Shown: in pieces, positions 32,401-45,952 of the stretch
Numbering within the stretch: the stretch's first letter is position 1
How the letters are laid out: every line of letters starts with the position of its first letter
Assembly: GCA_034509925.1 (NCBI GenBank)
Contig: CM067527.1
Span: 12,128,501 to 12,192,500, forward strand
From: Hirudinaria manillensis
Lineage: Eukaryota; Annelida; Clitellata; Hirudinida; Hirudinidae
Length of the DNA stretch: 64,000 nucleotides
Direction: 5' to 3'
The notes under the pieces: generated by a model
What the model saw: only the letters and a program-made list of their open reading frames with translations
Told to the model about the DNA's origin: nothing
Databases searched by the model: none
Position numbers and translations under genes: made by a program

Positions 32401-32799
32401 ATTTATTTATTCACGGCTTTGTTTTGTAGGGCGTGGTTGTGTATCATTATACGATCGTATAATTGCATTTGTAGATATGTCATAGGAAATGAATATTACT
32501 TACGTTGCAAATAGAGATTTTATTTATATAACAGATGGAATTTATAAACTCTGATTGATGTTCAATCAATGCTTAAGGTTGATGTTCAATCAATGCTTGA
32601 GATTGATGTTCAATCAATATTGATTGATGTTCAACCATTGGTTAATGTTGATATTCATCAATCAATTACTTCCACTGCTGGCATTGAAGGCTTCCCACGA
32701 CTAAGTTAATAGAAATTGTTGATTTGATTACATTTTTGTTCAATTTTGTTGCTTAATTTAACTCTTAAATTATAATTTTATTGATTTTTGGCATTCAAA
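29496..32799. other. 3.3-kb gene-poor stretch
   Basis: No frame with a recognisable domain, no tRNA and no TE protein. It must include the IRE1 promoter at its left end. A small minisatellite lies at 32550-32640. Much of it is AT-rich unique-looking DNA. Confidence 0.5.
32550..32640. repeat. 23-bp minisatellite
   Basis: About 3.5 imperfect copies of TTGATGTTCAATCAATGCTT. Each unit contains TTGAT/ATCAA inverted halves, so it can form small hairpins. Confidence 0.8.
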
Positions 32800-34826
32800 T
32801 CAACGCAAATACCAACCGGCTTTGCACGTCGGGCACCCAGATTTCTGCTGATTTGAGGAGAGAACCTCAGTAACTGAAATAAATATGAAAGTATTAAAGT
32901 TATGTTACGTCAGGTTTATTAATTTAATAATAATTAGTATAATAAATAAACATTTCATTAGTTTATGGATTGCAAGTTACGTGCTCGTACCGTTGAGAAC
33001 GTGAAAAGTGTCATTAAATTCCGGGCAATGTCCCAGCACTGGTGAACTCGAGTTCTTAACTTCACACAGATATTTGCCACTCTTCGTCACGAGGAAAGAT
33101 GCTTCGTTGTATCCGGAGACTGAGTTGGATACGTGCCACTCCACGACGACCTTGTGATTGGCCTTGACCCTGCAGGTCAAGTTTCCACCAGACTGAACCA
33201 CTTGCTGATTATGACCCAAGAATTCCACTCTTTCGGGACAATCTTTCGCCAAGAAAGACGATGTTCGCGTGTTTAATTGTTCAATTCATTGTTTAAAACG
33301 ATGCAAATGTACGAAAAGGACTCACATTAGAAATCACATTAGAAAGATAAACAAATTAAAATTTATTTTATATTTCAGGCGTAGATTATCGGCCACAGTT
33401 TACATAAATCACTCTTCGACCGTACGTGAAATTCTAAACCATTTGTGAAATCAGCAATCTCAGCCTATTATTAACTATTATAGTGTTATTACCATCGCTA
33501 TCACCATCATCATCACCACTATCATTATCATCATCACCGTCATCGTCATCATCATCAACTCACGATGTATCTTGACTTCTACGTGCTCTTCCAATCTATC
33601 ATTGAAATTCGCAACACCGACGGAGCACGTTAATCTAAAAGACTCCGTAAAGTTGGAACAGACGAATGCCACTCTGATGAGCCCTTGGCTCGCCTCAGTG
33701 GTGTTACTTTCGCAACTGCCGTTGTTGACCTCGACGTACGGCAGGGGAGCTTTTGGGTTGCTATTGAAGGTCACCCGACATTCACCCTCAAACGAATCGT
33801 TTTTTAGGATGTTTAACGTGCCATCCCTGACCTCGTAGTCACTGATTTCAATCCTAATGTCGTCTGCGATGTTTGGGTTACGATAATAACAAGGAATAAT
33901 AATTTTAATATATACACAATGTAAAAATATTATTACATATATGATATAATGATAATAATATTAATGCAATAATAAGGAATAATAATAATGATAATAATAA
34001 TAATAACATGGCTCGTAATGAAAGAAAGGAATCAGCCCGGTATAGAACTAAAATATCTTAATATATCGCTGCTTCTGGTTAGTCTTAACGTGCCCCTCAT
34101 GATTGACCCGAGATGGATTTTTCTAAATATTTTTAAATTTAAATAACTTTAAATGCAAATAAATAAATGTTGCTTAATCAATTAAAAAATTAATTTGTTA
34201 GTTTGAAAAGGACACTCTATCAACCCACCGACGATGATAAACCAATGCGTTATCTCGACTCTTGCATCAGAGTCCATGCAAGTGTAAGAACCAGCATTTG
34301 TCAGATTGGCCGATGTAATCGACAGCTCTGTAAAATTCTTTGTGGCTTGAAAGACGATTCCGTTGTAAGATTTTTCGCAAAATTCGTTTTCTTCCACTTC
34401 GCATTTGACTTTGGCCGAGGAATGTTGGTCTTTATTGTGGTACCACTTCCAAAGGTCATTGTTCAGTGATGGTAAGCTGCAGTTCACGGTGATGTCCCAG
34501 TTTGTACGTAGCAAGTAATTTATATCCTTTAATTGTTCTTTAATTGAAAAAATATTTCAACTGGTGAGGCTTACAATAATAAAGTTATAGATTCAATTGG
34601 AAGAATATATAAATGCTTGAAAAATAATTTGCTAAAATGCAAACCTCAAACGTAAACTGCGTGCATCAAATACGGTTTGTTAATAAGAATATCTATAAGA
34701 TATTCGAAGGTAATCACAAAAAAAAAACTCAATCAATTTTCGTCTCAACGGCAATTACTTACTTCCGCCACTACCTTTAGCAGACAAAAGTGCAGAGACC
34801 ACCAAAATTTGAAAAAATGTAATCAT
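32800..34826 (-). CDS. Secreted protein with three Ig-like domains
   Basis: Five exons: 34826-34763 (signal peptide MITFFQILVVSALLSAKG), about 34537-34230, about 33866-33562, about 33245-32990 and about 32877-32800. Each middle exon encodes one Ig-like domain. Domain 1 has NCSL...WKWYH...GSYTC, domain 2 has EGECRVTF...FRLTCSV, and domain 3 has GNLTCRVKA...VEWHV...GKYLCEV, all showing the Ig cysteine pair. Many N-glycosylation sequons (NLT, NFT, NNGS, NTT) fit an extracellular protein. The tail is short and ends CPTCKAGWYLR, with no membrane segment and no clear GPI signal, so it is probably secreted. Cell adhesion or immune recognition is plausible; I cannot assign a named family. Confidence 0.8.
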
Positions 34827-35665
34827 AGTTATTTCTAGTCACGTTATATTTAATAAAAATTTACTCTAAATTAAATAACTATTGAGGAAAGTGTCCTCTG
34901 ACTTCCACACCTAAAAAGGTTCTCCATGTTAGAGCATACGAGGTCTTTTATAGTTTTCATTGCACCAGTTTGCACACTCTGCATAACATCCCTAATCTTT
35001 TTTTCTAAAATGATGTTATTAATCTTTTCACTTGTGAGTTTATTGTGATCCGATGAAAATCTGTATTCTTTTCAGATATCTTATATCGGCAAAGATTTAC
35101 CTAGCGTTGATATGACCATCAATTTTAGAAATTTGTATTACGAAGTGCATTCTGTCACAGGCTATCTGAAACCTTAGGGTTGAAGAACAAATATTTTAAT
35201 TGTTTAACAAAATTCAAGCTAATATTCGAATAAAAATGTCTTTACAATATAAAGTTTACATGTCCTGTTCTTAGAAACTAATCGAGCTTTCTAGATTTCT
35301 CTATTTCGACCCAAACCAAAAAGGGTTCTGATAGTATTGACCGGATAAGTACTTAAATAGTTATTTAACAACTATTTGGTTAAATATTTAATTTCTTAAT
35401 GCTGCATTTTATATCAGAAAAATCCGGTGCGATTATTGGAAGTTGTTTACTTTAATTTTTTAACCGCATTTTAGAAATGAAACATTTTAAATCATAAATT
35501 AAAATAATATTTTATAATGCTTTTTATAATTGATAATATTTGATGGAATGGTTGGTATATATTTCTGCACGTGCAAAACTCGCCGCCCTCCTCTCCTTTA
35601 TAGCGCTAAGTTTCAGCCCGGTTGAGCGGTATTTCTCATTCTCAGCGATTCTTGTTTCAGTCAAA
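34827..35665. promoter_or_regulatory. Divergent promoter region of the Ig gene and NAP1
   Basis: 839 bases between opposite starts. Near the NAP1 side a CACGTG E-box (about 35569) precedes a GC-rich patch. The first NAP1 exon follows at 35666. Confidence 0.35.
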
Positions 35666-38600
35666 ATGTCCGAGAAGTGAGTTTCCCTGATGAATTAGTA
35701 TTTATTTTAAGCCTTTCTCGCCTGATCGCAAACGTTATATTGCAATTCCCGATGTCCTTTGCCAGTGATAAACAATATTTTAAAAAGTTCATTGTTCATT
35801 CCAGCGGTGATATTCAGGGCAAAACCATCGAAGCTAGTGAGTTTAGTTAAGAATGTTTTCAGATAGTATTACTATGGGATTTATAATTTTTATATTTATC
35901 AAGTATGAATAAAATTCGACACGCGCATATTTATTTTCAGCCGCAGAAGATCTTTCAGCCTTGACCAAGGAACTTGTGACAGATCCAGACGTTCTTGCCA
36001 AGTTTGGAAAGAAACTCATGTCTTATGTAGGAAAATCATCAGGATACATTGAGGGGTTGGTTTGAGCTGAGTTTTGTTAACAGTCATGAGTAGTCCTATC
36101 ATTTTGTAATCTGCTATGTAAGATGTTCTATGATCTGAATGTAATTTTTCATGTAAATACTGCAGTCTGCCCAAGAGTATCAAAAGAAGAGTTAGAGCAC
36201 TCAGGAAACTTCAGTTGGAAGTTTTCAAAGTTGAATCGAAATTCTATGAGGAGGTTCACAGACTTGAAGCCAAATATGCTGAACTTTGCAAGCCCCTGTT
36301 TAACAAGGTTTGATTGGAGTGGATTTCTGATGCTAAATGCATGGTCTATGAACTCGATCGCCTGCACTCGCTCACATCGTGTTTTTGTTTGCAGAGGAGC
36401 GAAATTGTCAACGCCGTGAAGGAGCCGACGGATTCTGAATGCGAATGGGAGAGCGAGAGCGAAGAGCACGAGTGCCACAAGGAGGGTGGTGATTGTTGTG
36501 ATCACGAAGCCATGGCTGGAGAGTCAGACGTGAGTGATTAGTCATTCAGTTTGCAGCTGATTGTAGATTATTGTAGATGTTTTGATTATAAATTACTTTT
36601 ATTCACTTCCAGAAACCAGACATACTCGACTCAAAGTTTGGTCAGTTTAACTTTGATAGTTGTTTTTGAACTTCATGTCTATCTAGCTATTCAAATATCA
36701 ATTTAATGATGTCCGGTCTTGTTAATTGCAGATGAGGACACTAAGGGAATTCCTATGTTTTGGTACACAGCCTTGAAAAATACACCAATTATTGACCAGA
36801 TGGTTATGGTGAGTGCTTTTTACTTACAATTTCTGGATGGGTTCAGATGAATTTTCATCCACAATCATGAATTACAGCCTCACGATGAAGAAGCTCTGAA
36901 GGCTTTGAAGGACATCAGGGTGACCTACAATTCTGAGAGCGACGAGGAAATGGTGAGATTCTTTAAGCATTTCTGTCATAGGGTCTTTTAGGGTCTAAAC
37001 ACCATGGTTTGTTTTTTGTTGTTGCCAGTACTTTGAACTGCACTTTGAGTTCGAGGAGAACCGATTCTTTGAAGACAAAGTACTCACGAAGAAGTACCAC
37101 CTCAAATTAGAGCCAAGCACGTCCTACCCCTTGAACTACGAGGGTCCTGAGATTTACAAAAGCACAGGGTTAGAGTCGACTCTGATTTTGCATATAAAGT
37201 GTCTTTCTGTATACAATGGTTGCCTGGGGAATTTTAATGAGGATGGATGGATGGATGAACAGATGGATGAATGAAAGGACCTTTGACCTTTAGGTGCACC
37301 ATCAATTGGAAGGAGGGTATGAATCTGTCATGCCTCGAAGATGTCAAGAAGATGACTCCCGAAGTCGAAGCTGAGGACTTTGCCACGTTCTTTGATCTCT
37401 TCAAGTCCTGCCAGATGGATGACGGTCAGTTCGTGATTCATTCTTCTCAAGAACGAATTTCAAGCAACATCATATTGAAACATTATACTACAACATTATA
37501 TTGCAACATTATATTGCAACATTATATTGCAACATTATATTTTGCAACATTATATTGCAACATTATATTTTGCAACATTATACTACAACATTATATTGCA
37601 ACATTATATTGCAACATTATATTGCAACATTATATTTTGCAACATTATATTGCAACATTATATTTTGCAACATTATATTTTGCAACATTATGTACAACCT
37701 GTTAATGCAATTTGTCTTGACTCATGCCATTAGACATCAACAATACTTAATCGTTTTTTCCCCTGTGCTATTTTTAGTTGCAAACAAGGACCTCAGTGAA
37801 AATGAAAGGGTGAGTAATTGTTAAGCTTTTGTGTAGAAAATATGGAAATAATTTGATTAAATTTATTTATTTTTTAATTTTTTATTAATTAAAATTTATA
37901 TAATTTAGTTTTATTAAATTTATTTGATTTAATTTTATTAAATTTATTTGTTAAATTCATTTAAGATAATTCATTTCATAAAGCTTTCATTTTGAAAACA
38001 CAGATGTCATTTGATTAAATTTATTTATTTTTTAATTTTTTATTAATTAAAATTTATATAATTTAGTTTTATTAAATTTATTTGATTTAATTTTATTAAA
38101 TTTATTTGTTAAATTCATTTAAGATAATTCATTTCATAAAGCTTTCATTTTGAAAACACAGATGTCATTTGATTAAATTTATTTATTTATTTATGTCTTA
38201 AATCCAAGGTTTAATATGTTGCAGGAAATCAAGGAGAACAACAACCTGATGGACTTTGAAGTCGGACAGTTGCTCCAGTCGAGCATCATCCCGAAGGCCG
38301 TTCTCTACTTCACGGGGGAGATGTGCGTCGATGATGACGAAGATGACGACGACGATGAAGATGTGAGTATAATGAATGAATGAATGGATGAATTGGGCTG
38401 ATAATGAATTGGCACGCTTGACTGAGTTTTGTGTGCCGGAGTTTTGACCGACGTCTGCCGTGGTTCTTTGCAGGAGGAAGGAGAAGGGGAGTATGACGAG
38501 GATGAAGATCCGGACTTCACTCCGTCAAAAGTATGATTAAATAATTTATATTTCAATAATTTATGATTAATTATTTCATAATTAAGTAATTTATGATGAA

Positions 38601-38694
38601 ATAGTTTAAGGTTAAATAATTTTCTGAACTCTTGTTTTATTCATGGTCATCGTTTATTCTGCAGGGCAAAGGTCAAGAATGCAAGCAGCAGTAA
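35666..38694 (+). CDS. NAP1L1/4-like: Nucleosome assembly protein 1 (14 exons)
   Basis: Histone H2A-H2B chaperone of the NAP/SET family. From MSE at 35666 the exons run to GKGQECKQQ and TAA at 38692-38694. The dimerisation helix (SIKRRVRALRKLQLEVFKV) lies at 36166-36308 and is followed by KFYEEVHRLEAKYAELCKPL. The earmuff domain includes GIPMFWYTALKN and YFELHFEFEENRFF. The acidic tail (VDDDEDDDDDED, GEGEYDEDEDPDF) binds histones. The last four residues CKQQ form a CaaX-like prenylation signal typical of NAP1L1. All splice sites are GT-AG. Introns hold repeats at 37483-37700 and 37852-38190. E-rich extra acidic loop (WESESEEHECHKEGGDCCDHE) between the dimerisation helix and core is Cys/His-rich. 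Confidence 0.95.
37483..37700. repeat. 13-16 bp AT-rich minisatellite in a NAP1 intron
   Basis: About 15 units of TTGCAACATTATA, some with an extra TTT. It creates open frames (CNIILQHYIATLY repeats) that are not proteins. Confidence 0.95.
37852..38190. repeat. 158-bp tandem duplication in a NAP1 intron
   Basis: The sequence starting TTTGATTAAATTTATTTATT at 37852 recurs almost unchanged at 38010 and begins a third time at 38168. Period is exactly 158 both times. The near identity points to a recent event. Confidence 0.95.
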
Positions 38695-39605
38695 TGATAT
38701 GCGAAGCTTTAACTCTTAAATGACAATTTGCTAACGAAATAAATAAATAAATAAATAAATAATAACTAGAATTTTGAGTCTATTTTTATCCCTTTGCAAT
38801 GTGGAACCTCATGATCTTATAGGAGCTCTATTTTTAGCTTTTAATTTGTGTAGGGCAGGCATCTGTGTAGCCTGGTGTGTTTGGTTGAAACTTACGATTA
38901 GTACCTATTATTGAATCCTTTGCTAGTTTTGTTGTTATTATTATTATTATAATTATTATTAGTATTGTGTGTTGTTTGTCATTATCTTGCCTTAACGTTT
39001 GGTTTGTATGAAATTTTGTCGTGCCCATGACTGCTCGTCATTGTAAAGGCCTGCTGACGACGATGGTATTCATTGCCCCAAAATAAAAGTGATTTGAAAA
39101 AATTGTTGTTATTGCTGTGGGATTACATTGCAATCACTTTCTAATTGCTGTTTGGATGTGCTGAACATTAATTACAAGTAACGTATGGACAAAGACACTG
39201 GGAGTCGTAGGGGGTTTAGATTGGATGGATGGGAAGGGTTTTGCCAGTTTAGGTATTGAATATTGGAAGCTGAGGAGAAAGGAAAACTATTGTTTAGTAA
39301 TGTGATCAGTTTAGTAATATTCCTAGTTTAGTTGCATATCCTTGGATAATTGCCTTCCTCATATATGATGCTTTGTTTGGTATTATTTTGGAATGCAAGA
39401 GAACCGATTCTGAAAATCCTAGTTCTCATCCTTTTAGGTTTTTGGTGTGTGTTGTGGTTTCAAATTCCATTCTTTGGTAGGACGATTTATGATCGACTTG
39501 AAAGTTGGTTTCTGAATGTTTTTAATCAAAAATAGGTAGCGACAATGTAAAATGGGAATAATTACACATGTTTGAGTAGTTATCTGTTAACGTTGTCAAT
39601 AGGAA
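38695..39605. other. Convergent spacer between NAP1 and GLB1
   Basis: NAP1 3' UTR with repeated AATAAATAAATAAA (38737-38760), then unique-looking DNA up to the GLB1 stop. The short plus-strand frame at 39350-39535 is hydrophobic but has no support. Confidence 0.4.
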
Positions 39606-41367
39606 TCATTTGGAATCATATTGAAAGCAGGTAGAGTCAAGTTCTGGCTTGTCCTTTGACACCACTTTGGCCATGGCTGGTCCGGTGGGTTGAACGTTCT
39701 CCGTTTCGAATACCATGATGACGTTCTTTTCGGGGTATGGTTTCAGGTACACTGCTGGTACGTACAGGGTGATTTGGGGGCCTAACTTTGGCCTGAACCT
39801 CCCGAGGTTGTGCCCGTTAACGTAGACGACTCCCCAAGTCCAGCCGCACATGTCCAAGAAGGTGTCCTTGGCGACCTCGTCTTCGGGGGTTCTGAATGTT
39901 CCCATGTATACAGAAGGGGCTTCCAAAAGAGGAACTTTGGAACTCAAAGGGCCTCTGGATCTGATGAGTCAATGACCGGATAACAACTTAGATACTTGGA
40001 GCTCCATTAAAGTGAATTTAACATGCAAAATAATTATGAAAATTATTAACCTGAACTTCAAAGAATCAATCCTGAGAGTTGAAGCAACATCCTTCTTGAA
40101 AAAGTTGTCAAGGTCGATGGGATGCATTGTCCAATCAGTGAGGTTATTATCACCAAGGCTGACTGTATCTATGATACCCTGTTGGTATGAAGAATTTTAT
40201 TAAAATACAATATCATCAAATGCCCTAATAAATAAGCAAGTTTTAAATATACCTTTGAATTGTGACTCAATGCTCCACCATAGTTGTAGCGACCCATGTT
40301 CTCGACGAGTATGTCAAGCCTTTGACCTTTCTTGGCAGAGAGTATAAGAGACGTTGTCAAGGTGTTTTGAAGGACTCCAACTGATTGCTAAATTATATTT
40401 AATATTTTAATGTTAATAGTACTGTTATATGAACCTGAAACTATATGTTTTCAAATACGATCCAATAAGATGTGACCAAAAGTGATGTTATTCACCCCAT
40501 CCAAGAGGACGTGACCACGATCCCTCAAACCAGGCACGTTGAGGAGGCTGTTGGCAGAGTCCTTCTTGATCACGTGACTGTACAGGATGAAGCCGTAATA
40601 CTGCAAATGTCGTGTAATACAATATTGAGAAACGAGTACAAGTTTAATACTATTACACTTAAAATACAAGAATTTATTAAGTTCTATTATTACTCCAACA
40701 TCTGTAATATCCAACAATGTTTAACAAAGATTTAATAATATCTTCAAAAAGTATGAAAATGCAACCGACGTGATTGATGTGTTCCATGGGGATCGGATGT
40801 TCGGTCTTGACGGATCTCGAGGATGCCACGTCGAGAAGTTCCAGAATGTTTCCGATCCTCTTCAAGGCGATGTCGCCGTAAGCTCTCTTCTCTGAATTCT
40901 TTGGCACGGGCGGAAGGTCGGGCTTGGACTGAAAGTGAATAAATATATAAACAAATAATAATTGCGATTATAATCATTAAATGAAATAATTAATTGAGTT
41001 CATTGCAGAAATAAATGATTGTTATTTCCAAAATGATGGCATAAAGGAATGATGTGAATGGATAGCTATTTTCAGCAGGCTCGATTGAATTGTCAGGTCT
41101 TACATTTTAAGAACTAACCAATAATTTATGTTGCTAACCTTGGAAATAAAGTTTCTGATGGCCACATACTTATCTGTGATATCACCAGCCTCATTCAAAG
41201 GAGCATTGTAATCATAGCTAGTTGGCTGTTGATAGCGGGGATAGTTTGCACCTTTTTATAATTGATTAATTCATTTAATAAAAATATACAATAAAATATA
41301 TATATAAATTAAAAAGGTATATTATTTATATTGTGTTATATTATATATTATATTATATATATTATAT

Positions 41368-41447
<80 letters not shown>

Positions 41448-42148
41448 CATTACCGTTCATGTATCCAAACGAGGTTCCTCCGAGGAACATGTACCTGTTA
41501 TTAAATGTTTGAGTAATTAAAGTCCATTGATGGACGGCTATAATAATAATAATTAAAAAAAAATAATAACAATAATAATAATAATAAAAAAATAATAATA
41601 ATAAATTGCATTAATGTTTCATTTGCATTAATTTATAACTATTACAATCATCGACACTAACATGCTGTAGCTGGCATTGAGGGCTTCCATTTGTTCAAGG
41701 GTGCTGATGATTCCACCTATAGATACACGATGGTGGTAGGTACCCCAACTGTCCAACCAACCGGTGTAAAATTCAGAGTTCACCTGAAGTTCATCAAGCA
41801 TTGTTGTGACAATCACTTTTCTATCTGTGATACCAATTATCATGGACACATAGGATTCAATTTCTTGTAGTAACTAATATTTATTTGTTAATATTTGTAC
41901 TTAATTGTTTAAGAAATAAGATTAAGATTAAATTGGATGTCTCATTTTATGCCATTGTTGACTTGAAATCCTTTGAAGTGTGTAATAGAAATAATACTAA
42001 TAAGAGACAAGACACCAATGGCCTTGAGACAGAGGAAGTTAATTATAACCATGATGTTATTATTTTCAATTGATTGATTAGTTACATTAATTAATATTTA
42101 TGGTGACAGATGAAACGTTAATGCAATTTATTATTATTATTATTATTA

Positions 42149-42183
<35 letters not shown>

Positions 42184-43882
42184 GTTATCATTACTTACCA
42201 GAGGTCCTTTATTATTGTTAAAGTCCCTCATTGGCTGGAAGCTACTACTGGCATCTGAAATGAAGTATCAATTCATTTGTCCATAAGTTAATACTATTAA
42301 TAAAAATATAAATATAAATATAAAAATATTGACATTTTAACTTATTAACAAGGGCTGCATTGAGACAGTTGCCGTTTCGGTGTTAAACACAAAAATTAAA
42401 CAATGATTAAATAGAAAATGTCAGTTTAAACTCACTCCTGGTTACTCCAAAATCAATTGTGGCAAATGCCCTTTTCGTGGTGCCGCATTTAAGCATGTTC
42501 ATGTTGTTTCCGTCGGTAGTGAACAGGACGGTCTCCGATCCCAGACGGTCCTCCATAAACTCCGCCAGATGATCCATGTAATCGTGGTCGCATTTGAAGC
42601 TTCCGTATTCATTTTCCACTTGGACCATCAGTATCGGACCGCCGTTAGCGTAAAGATAGGGCTTGACGCGAGAGAGCAGCTCTCCAAACCATCTCTTCAC
42701 TGCCCGGATGTATCCTGACGGACAGAATAGAGTCTGATGGATGTTGTTAAAAAATGATTTATATTCATAAATGCTCACTGTAATCCATTTGTCTGATGAC
42801 CACTGTCTCATTGGTTGAGAGGAACCAAGCTGGGAAACCTCCCTAAAAATAGGATAATTATTACGTCGATGAAATGTTTATTCATTGTAAGTAGCTTATT
42901 TGATGTGTAAACAGTGAATTGCAAATTCTTACAATGATATATTTTAACAATAAATATTCTAATTTTGAATATCGATTTAACTAAAATAACAAAACAGACT
43001 ACATAAATCTCTGAGCAAAAAATTATCACGATTATGACACATGAATCCACTCACATATTCCCATTCAGCACAGATGTATGGACCAGGTCGAAGGATGATG
43101 TAAAGATTGTGTTTTTGTGCAATTTGGATGAACTTGATGAGATCATTTTGCCCTTCAAAGTCAAAGACTCCCTCGTGGGGTTCATGGATGTTCCAAGCTA
43201 CGTAACTATTAACGAGTTTTATTCAAGATTAGTTATATTAAACAATACATTTATAATCAAATAATTAATTTAACTGCAGTTTTAAATATGCGAATGCAGC
43301 TATTGCGATAATAATAATAAAAAGATTAAGTCGTTTTTGATAAAAGGTTAAATTTATGATCAGAATTGTTTCCCAGAATGTGAAAGTGTCATAAAATTAC
43401 GTTTGAATGGCATCGAGACCAGCAGCTGCCATCTTGGCAATCCTGTCCTCCCAATACTCGTGAGGGACCCTGAAATAGTGGAAGCTTCCAGCGATATAGC
43501 GGTATGGCTTTCCATCCTTAAGGAACGTGTTGTGCTCGTAGTCCACGGTAAAAGATCTAACGTTCTCCTGTGGAAAGTGTCCCGCCCTCGTCTTGAAAGA
43601 AACGAATTTATTCGATTAAATAAATTATTTGAACGTAATACGTGTTTCAAATTGATTTTAATTTCTTCACAATAATAACATCCGCTTAATGACACATATT
43701 TACTTTTCATCGACATTCCAGGTACAAACAATCTGTTACGCCCACTTACATTCACTATTTATTTAACAATGCATATTATTTATAGGACAGCATTTAGTAT
43801 TTTTTTAAAATCTACCAAACCGCACTCAACAGACCTTTCCGAGAGCAGTGACAGCAAGAATGAAGCAGACAAACTTCAACAT
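39606..43882 (-). CDS. GLB1: Lysosomal-type beta-galactosidase (14 exons)
   Basis: Glycoside hydrolase family 35, removing terminal beta-galactose from glycans. Exon 1 (43882 to about 43839) is a signal peptide, [16 protein letters not shown]. Further exons (approximate): 43592-43402, 43195-43060, 42845-42781, 42715-42436, 42256-42203, 41784-41660, 41496-41453, 41252-41141, 40928-40770, 40600-40460, 40387-40254, 40183-40052, 39957-39606. Catalytic landmarks are present: acid/base Glu in VQVENEYGS and nucleophile Glu in [66 protein letters not shown] and [11 protein letters not shown] all follow the family order. Decayed copies of its 5' end lie upstream at 45-46.3 kb. Confidence 0.95.
41336..41446. 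repeat. (AT)n tract in a GLB1 intron
   Basis: Over 100 bases of almost pure AT dinucleotide, with potential cruciform structure, directly beside the exon encoding YMFLGG. Confidence 0.95.
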
Positions 43883-45049
43883 TTGCTAAACTTCAAATGT
43901 CCACACCGAAAGTAAAATAAAACTAACGGACCAAAGCCAACCAAAGTAATTTATAAATAAAGTAATTACTAGCAGTTAATTCGAGTGCTTACACCCATTT
44001 ATCTCTGATAATCACATGATAGACTCCTCCCATTTTCATAAATTATTGATTATAAAAAGTTTGAAGCAGAAACTTAGTCTGTCAACATTTTAACGACCTG
44101 AACATACGAATCTGTTGTTATTCTTGAATATTGCATTAATAAACTATAAATTACTTCCTAAACCATGGTCAGCTGATTATTCGACAATGACGACCCAAAG
44201 ACACACCCACTCCCGGGTCATAGAATTGCATTAATTTAGTTGAACTAAAGTCCTCATGATTGGGTTGAAAAGGGGCTGAGAATTTCATAGAGACCCCACG
44301 TAGACTATTATTATATTACGTTTGATGAGAAGCACATGAGATTATCAGGTCCGATTATCAAAATGTGCGATGGTTATCCACAGAAGTGGATTGTGCTGAT
44401 TTATAACTTTATTTCGGAAAGCCTCTAAAAACTCCTTTAGAAGAATATAAGTATGGCCGATCGGTTCACCTAAACTTTTTCTACCGAAAGAAATATAAAA
44501 TAATTATCGATAAGTCTTTCTGCTTGCAGAGGACAATTGCCGGTTATTACGCTTATAGAGTTTAATGATTTTTTTTTGAAGAAATTTGTCTTCCATACTT
44601 TGTGCTCCACTTCATTCAAATAACGACTTTTAACTTTTCCATGGTAATTGAATTCTCTTAAAATCTTTGAAATTGACAAATTTTGGTCTGGGCCTTAAAA
44701 ACGTAAGCCCTTGAAAATTCCTTTTCAGTCTCATAAATCTCTTTCTGGAACAACCTCAAATAGTTTTACAAAATGAAAATCTTCTGAAAATATCTATAGG
44801 ACTCTGAGCAGGATTCCTATTCAGGGGGGAAATTTAAAATTTCGACTACATTTAACTAAATATTTAAATTTCTGAAATTCAAAACTTAAAATTCTTGGAT
44901 TCTAAACAATTAGGATAATTTAATTAGTCAAATTTGCACGTGCAAATGCGAGAACTCATATGAATAACCAATTTGGATTACCAAGCGCTGTTGATCAGAA
45001 TATAGGCGTAAACAACTGTGATACCTTCAGCCCGAAAATATTCTGACTG
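43883..45049. other. GLB1 upstream region
   Basis: GLB1 promoter on the minus strand near 43900-44060, then DNA without recognisable genes. Confidence 0.4.
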
Positions 45050-45700
45050 AAGGTAAAATGAGCCACATTTAAATTACATTTAGATGGCATCAATAACAGC
45101 AGCTGCCATCTTGACAATCCTCTTCTCCAAATAGTCATGAAGGATCCTGAAATAGTGGAAGCTTCCAGCGATATGTCGGTAAGGCTTTCCATCCTTAAGG
45201 AAAGTGATGTGCTCCGTGGTCCGCTGTAAAAGATCTAATGTTCTTTTCTGGAAAGTGTCTCTCATTTGACTTGAATGAAGCGTATTTAACGAAATAAATA
45301 ATTTTATTAATCAATATATGTATTCGATTAATTTGATTAGTTAATTAATTTATATATTTATTTTCTTCTATTTTTTTTTAAATATCACATTCACTTTACG
45401 ATATAAATTTTTTTAATCAGCACACCAGGTGCTTGCATCCAAGCACAGATCGCTATTTATCCACAACTTATGGATTAGAAGTTAATTTAAAAAAAGATAA
45501 TAATTTAAAAAAATACGCGCCCACCAGGTCTTGTCAAAAGTGCAATCACAGCGATAAAGGTTTCGACATTTCCAGGGGTTCAGTTTAAATGAAGGTTTTG
45601 ATCTTTTTCTTTCTACTCGCAGTATCTCAGAACTAATCGTGACATGACGACCTCTCCTATGTTCAGAAATTATTGATTACCGAGTCATTCATCAGCATTG
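45050..45700 (-). pseudogene. GLB1-like fragment: Relic copy of GLB1 promoter and exon 2
   Basis: 45083-45265 on the minus strand reads [19 protein letters not shown], nearly the same as GLB1 exon 2. The copy has an inserted base in the TTTACAGCGGACCACGGAGCAC region, which shifts the frame, and an in-frame TAA where GLB1 has the CAA of DAIQT. The intron flank (GGAAAGTGTC...) and a promoter-side block near 45640-45690 (CTCCTATGTTCA...AAATTATTGATTA) also resemble GLB1 flanks at 43570 and 44020-44050, so this is a DNA-level duplication rather than a processed copy. The other GLB1 exons are absent. Confidence 0.85.
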
Positions 45701-45952
45701 TTATCTGAACCTCGTGAATGCATAGTGTCCGTGTTACAAACTCTTGATGAACGATAATATGCAGATGAATACTTTATTTATTTTATTATAACTAAAACTC
45801 AAATGCAAAATTGCTATTGTAGCAATACAAATGCTCATAATTCATAACTCATTTAATGAAACTATCAAAGAAGCTTGTACTTATAACTTGCCCGGACATT
45901 GAAAATTTAAAAATGTGAACATTTAAAAGAAAGGGAATCCATTAAAAAAATC

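Noticed and set aside
37271-37824. Frames of repeated CNIILQHYIATLY
   Set aside because: Translation of the 13-bp minisatellite in a NAP1 intron; the true exon ends at the donor near 37424.
45589-45636. Plus-strand micro-frame MKVLIFFFLLAVSQN resembling a signal peptide
   Set aside because: Only 15 codons, no acceptor or donor around it, and on the wrong strand for the GLB1 relic.
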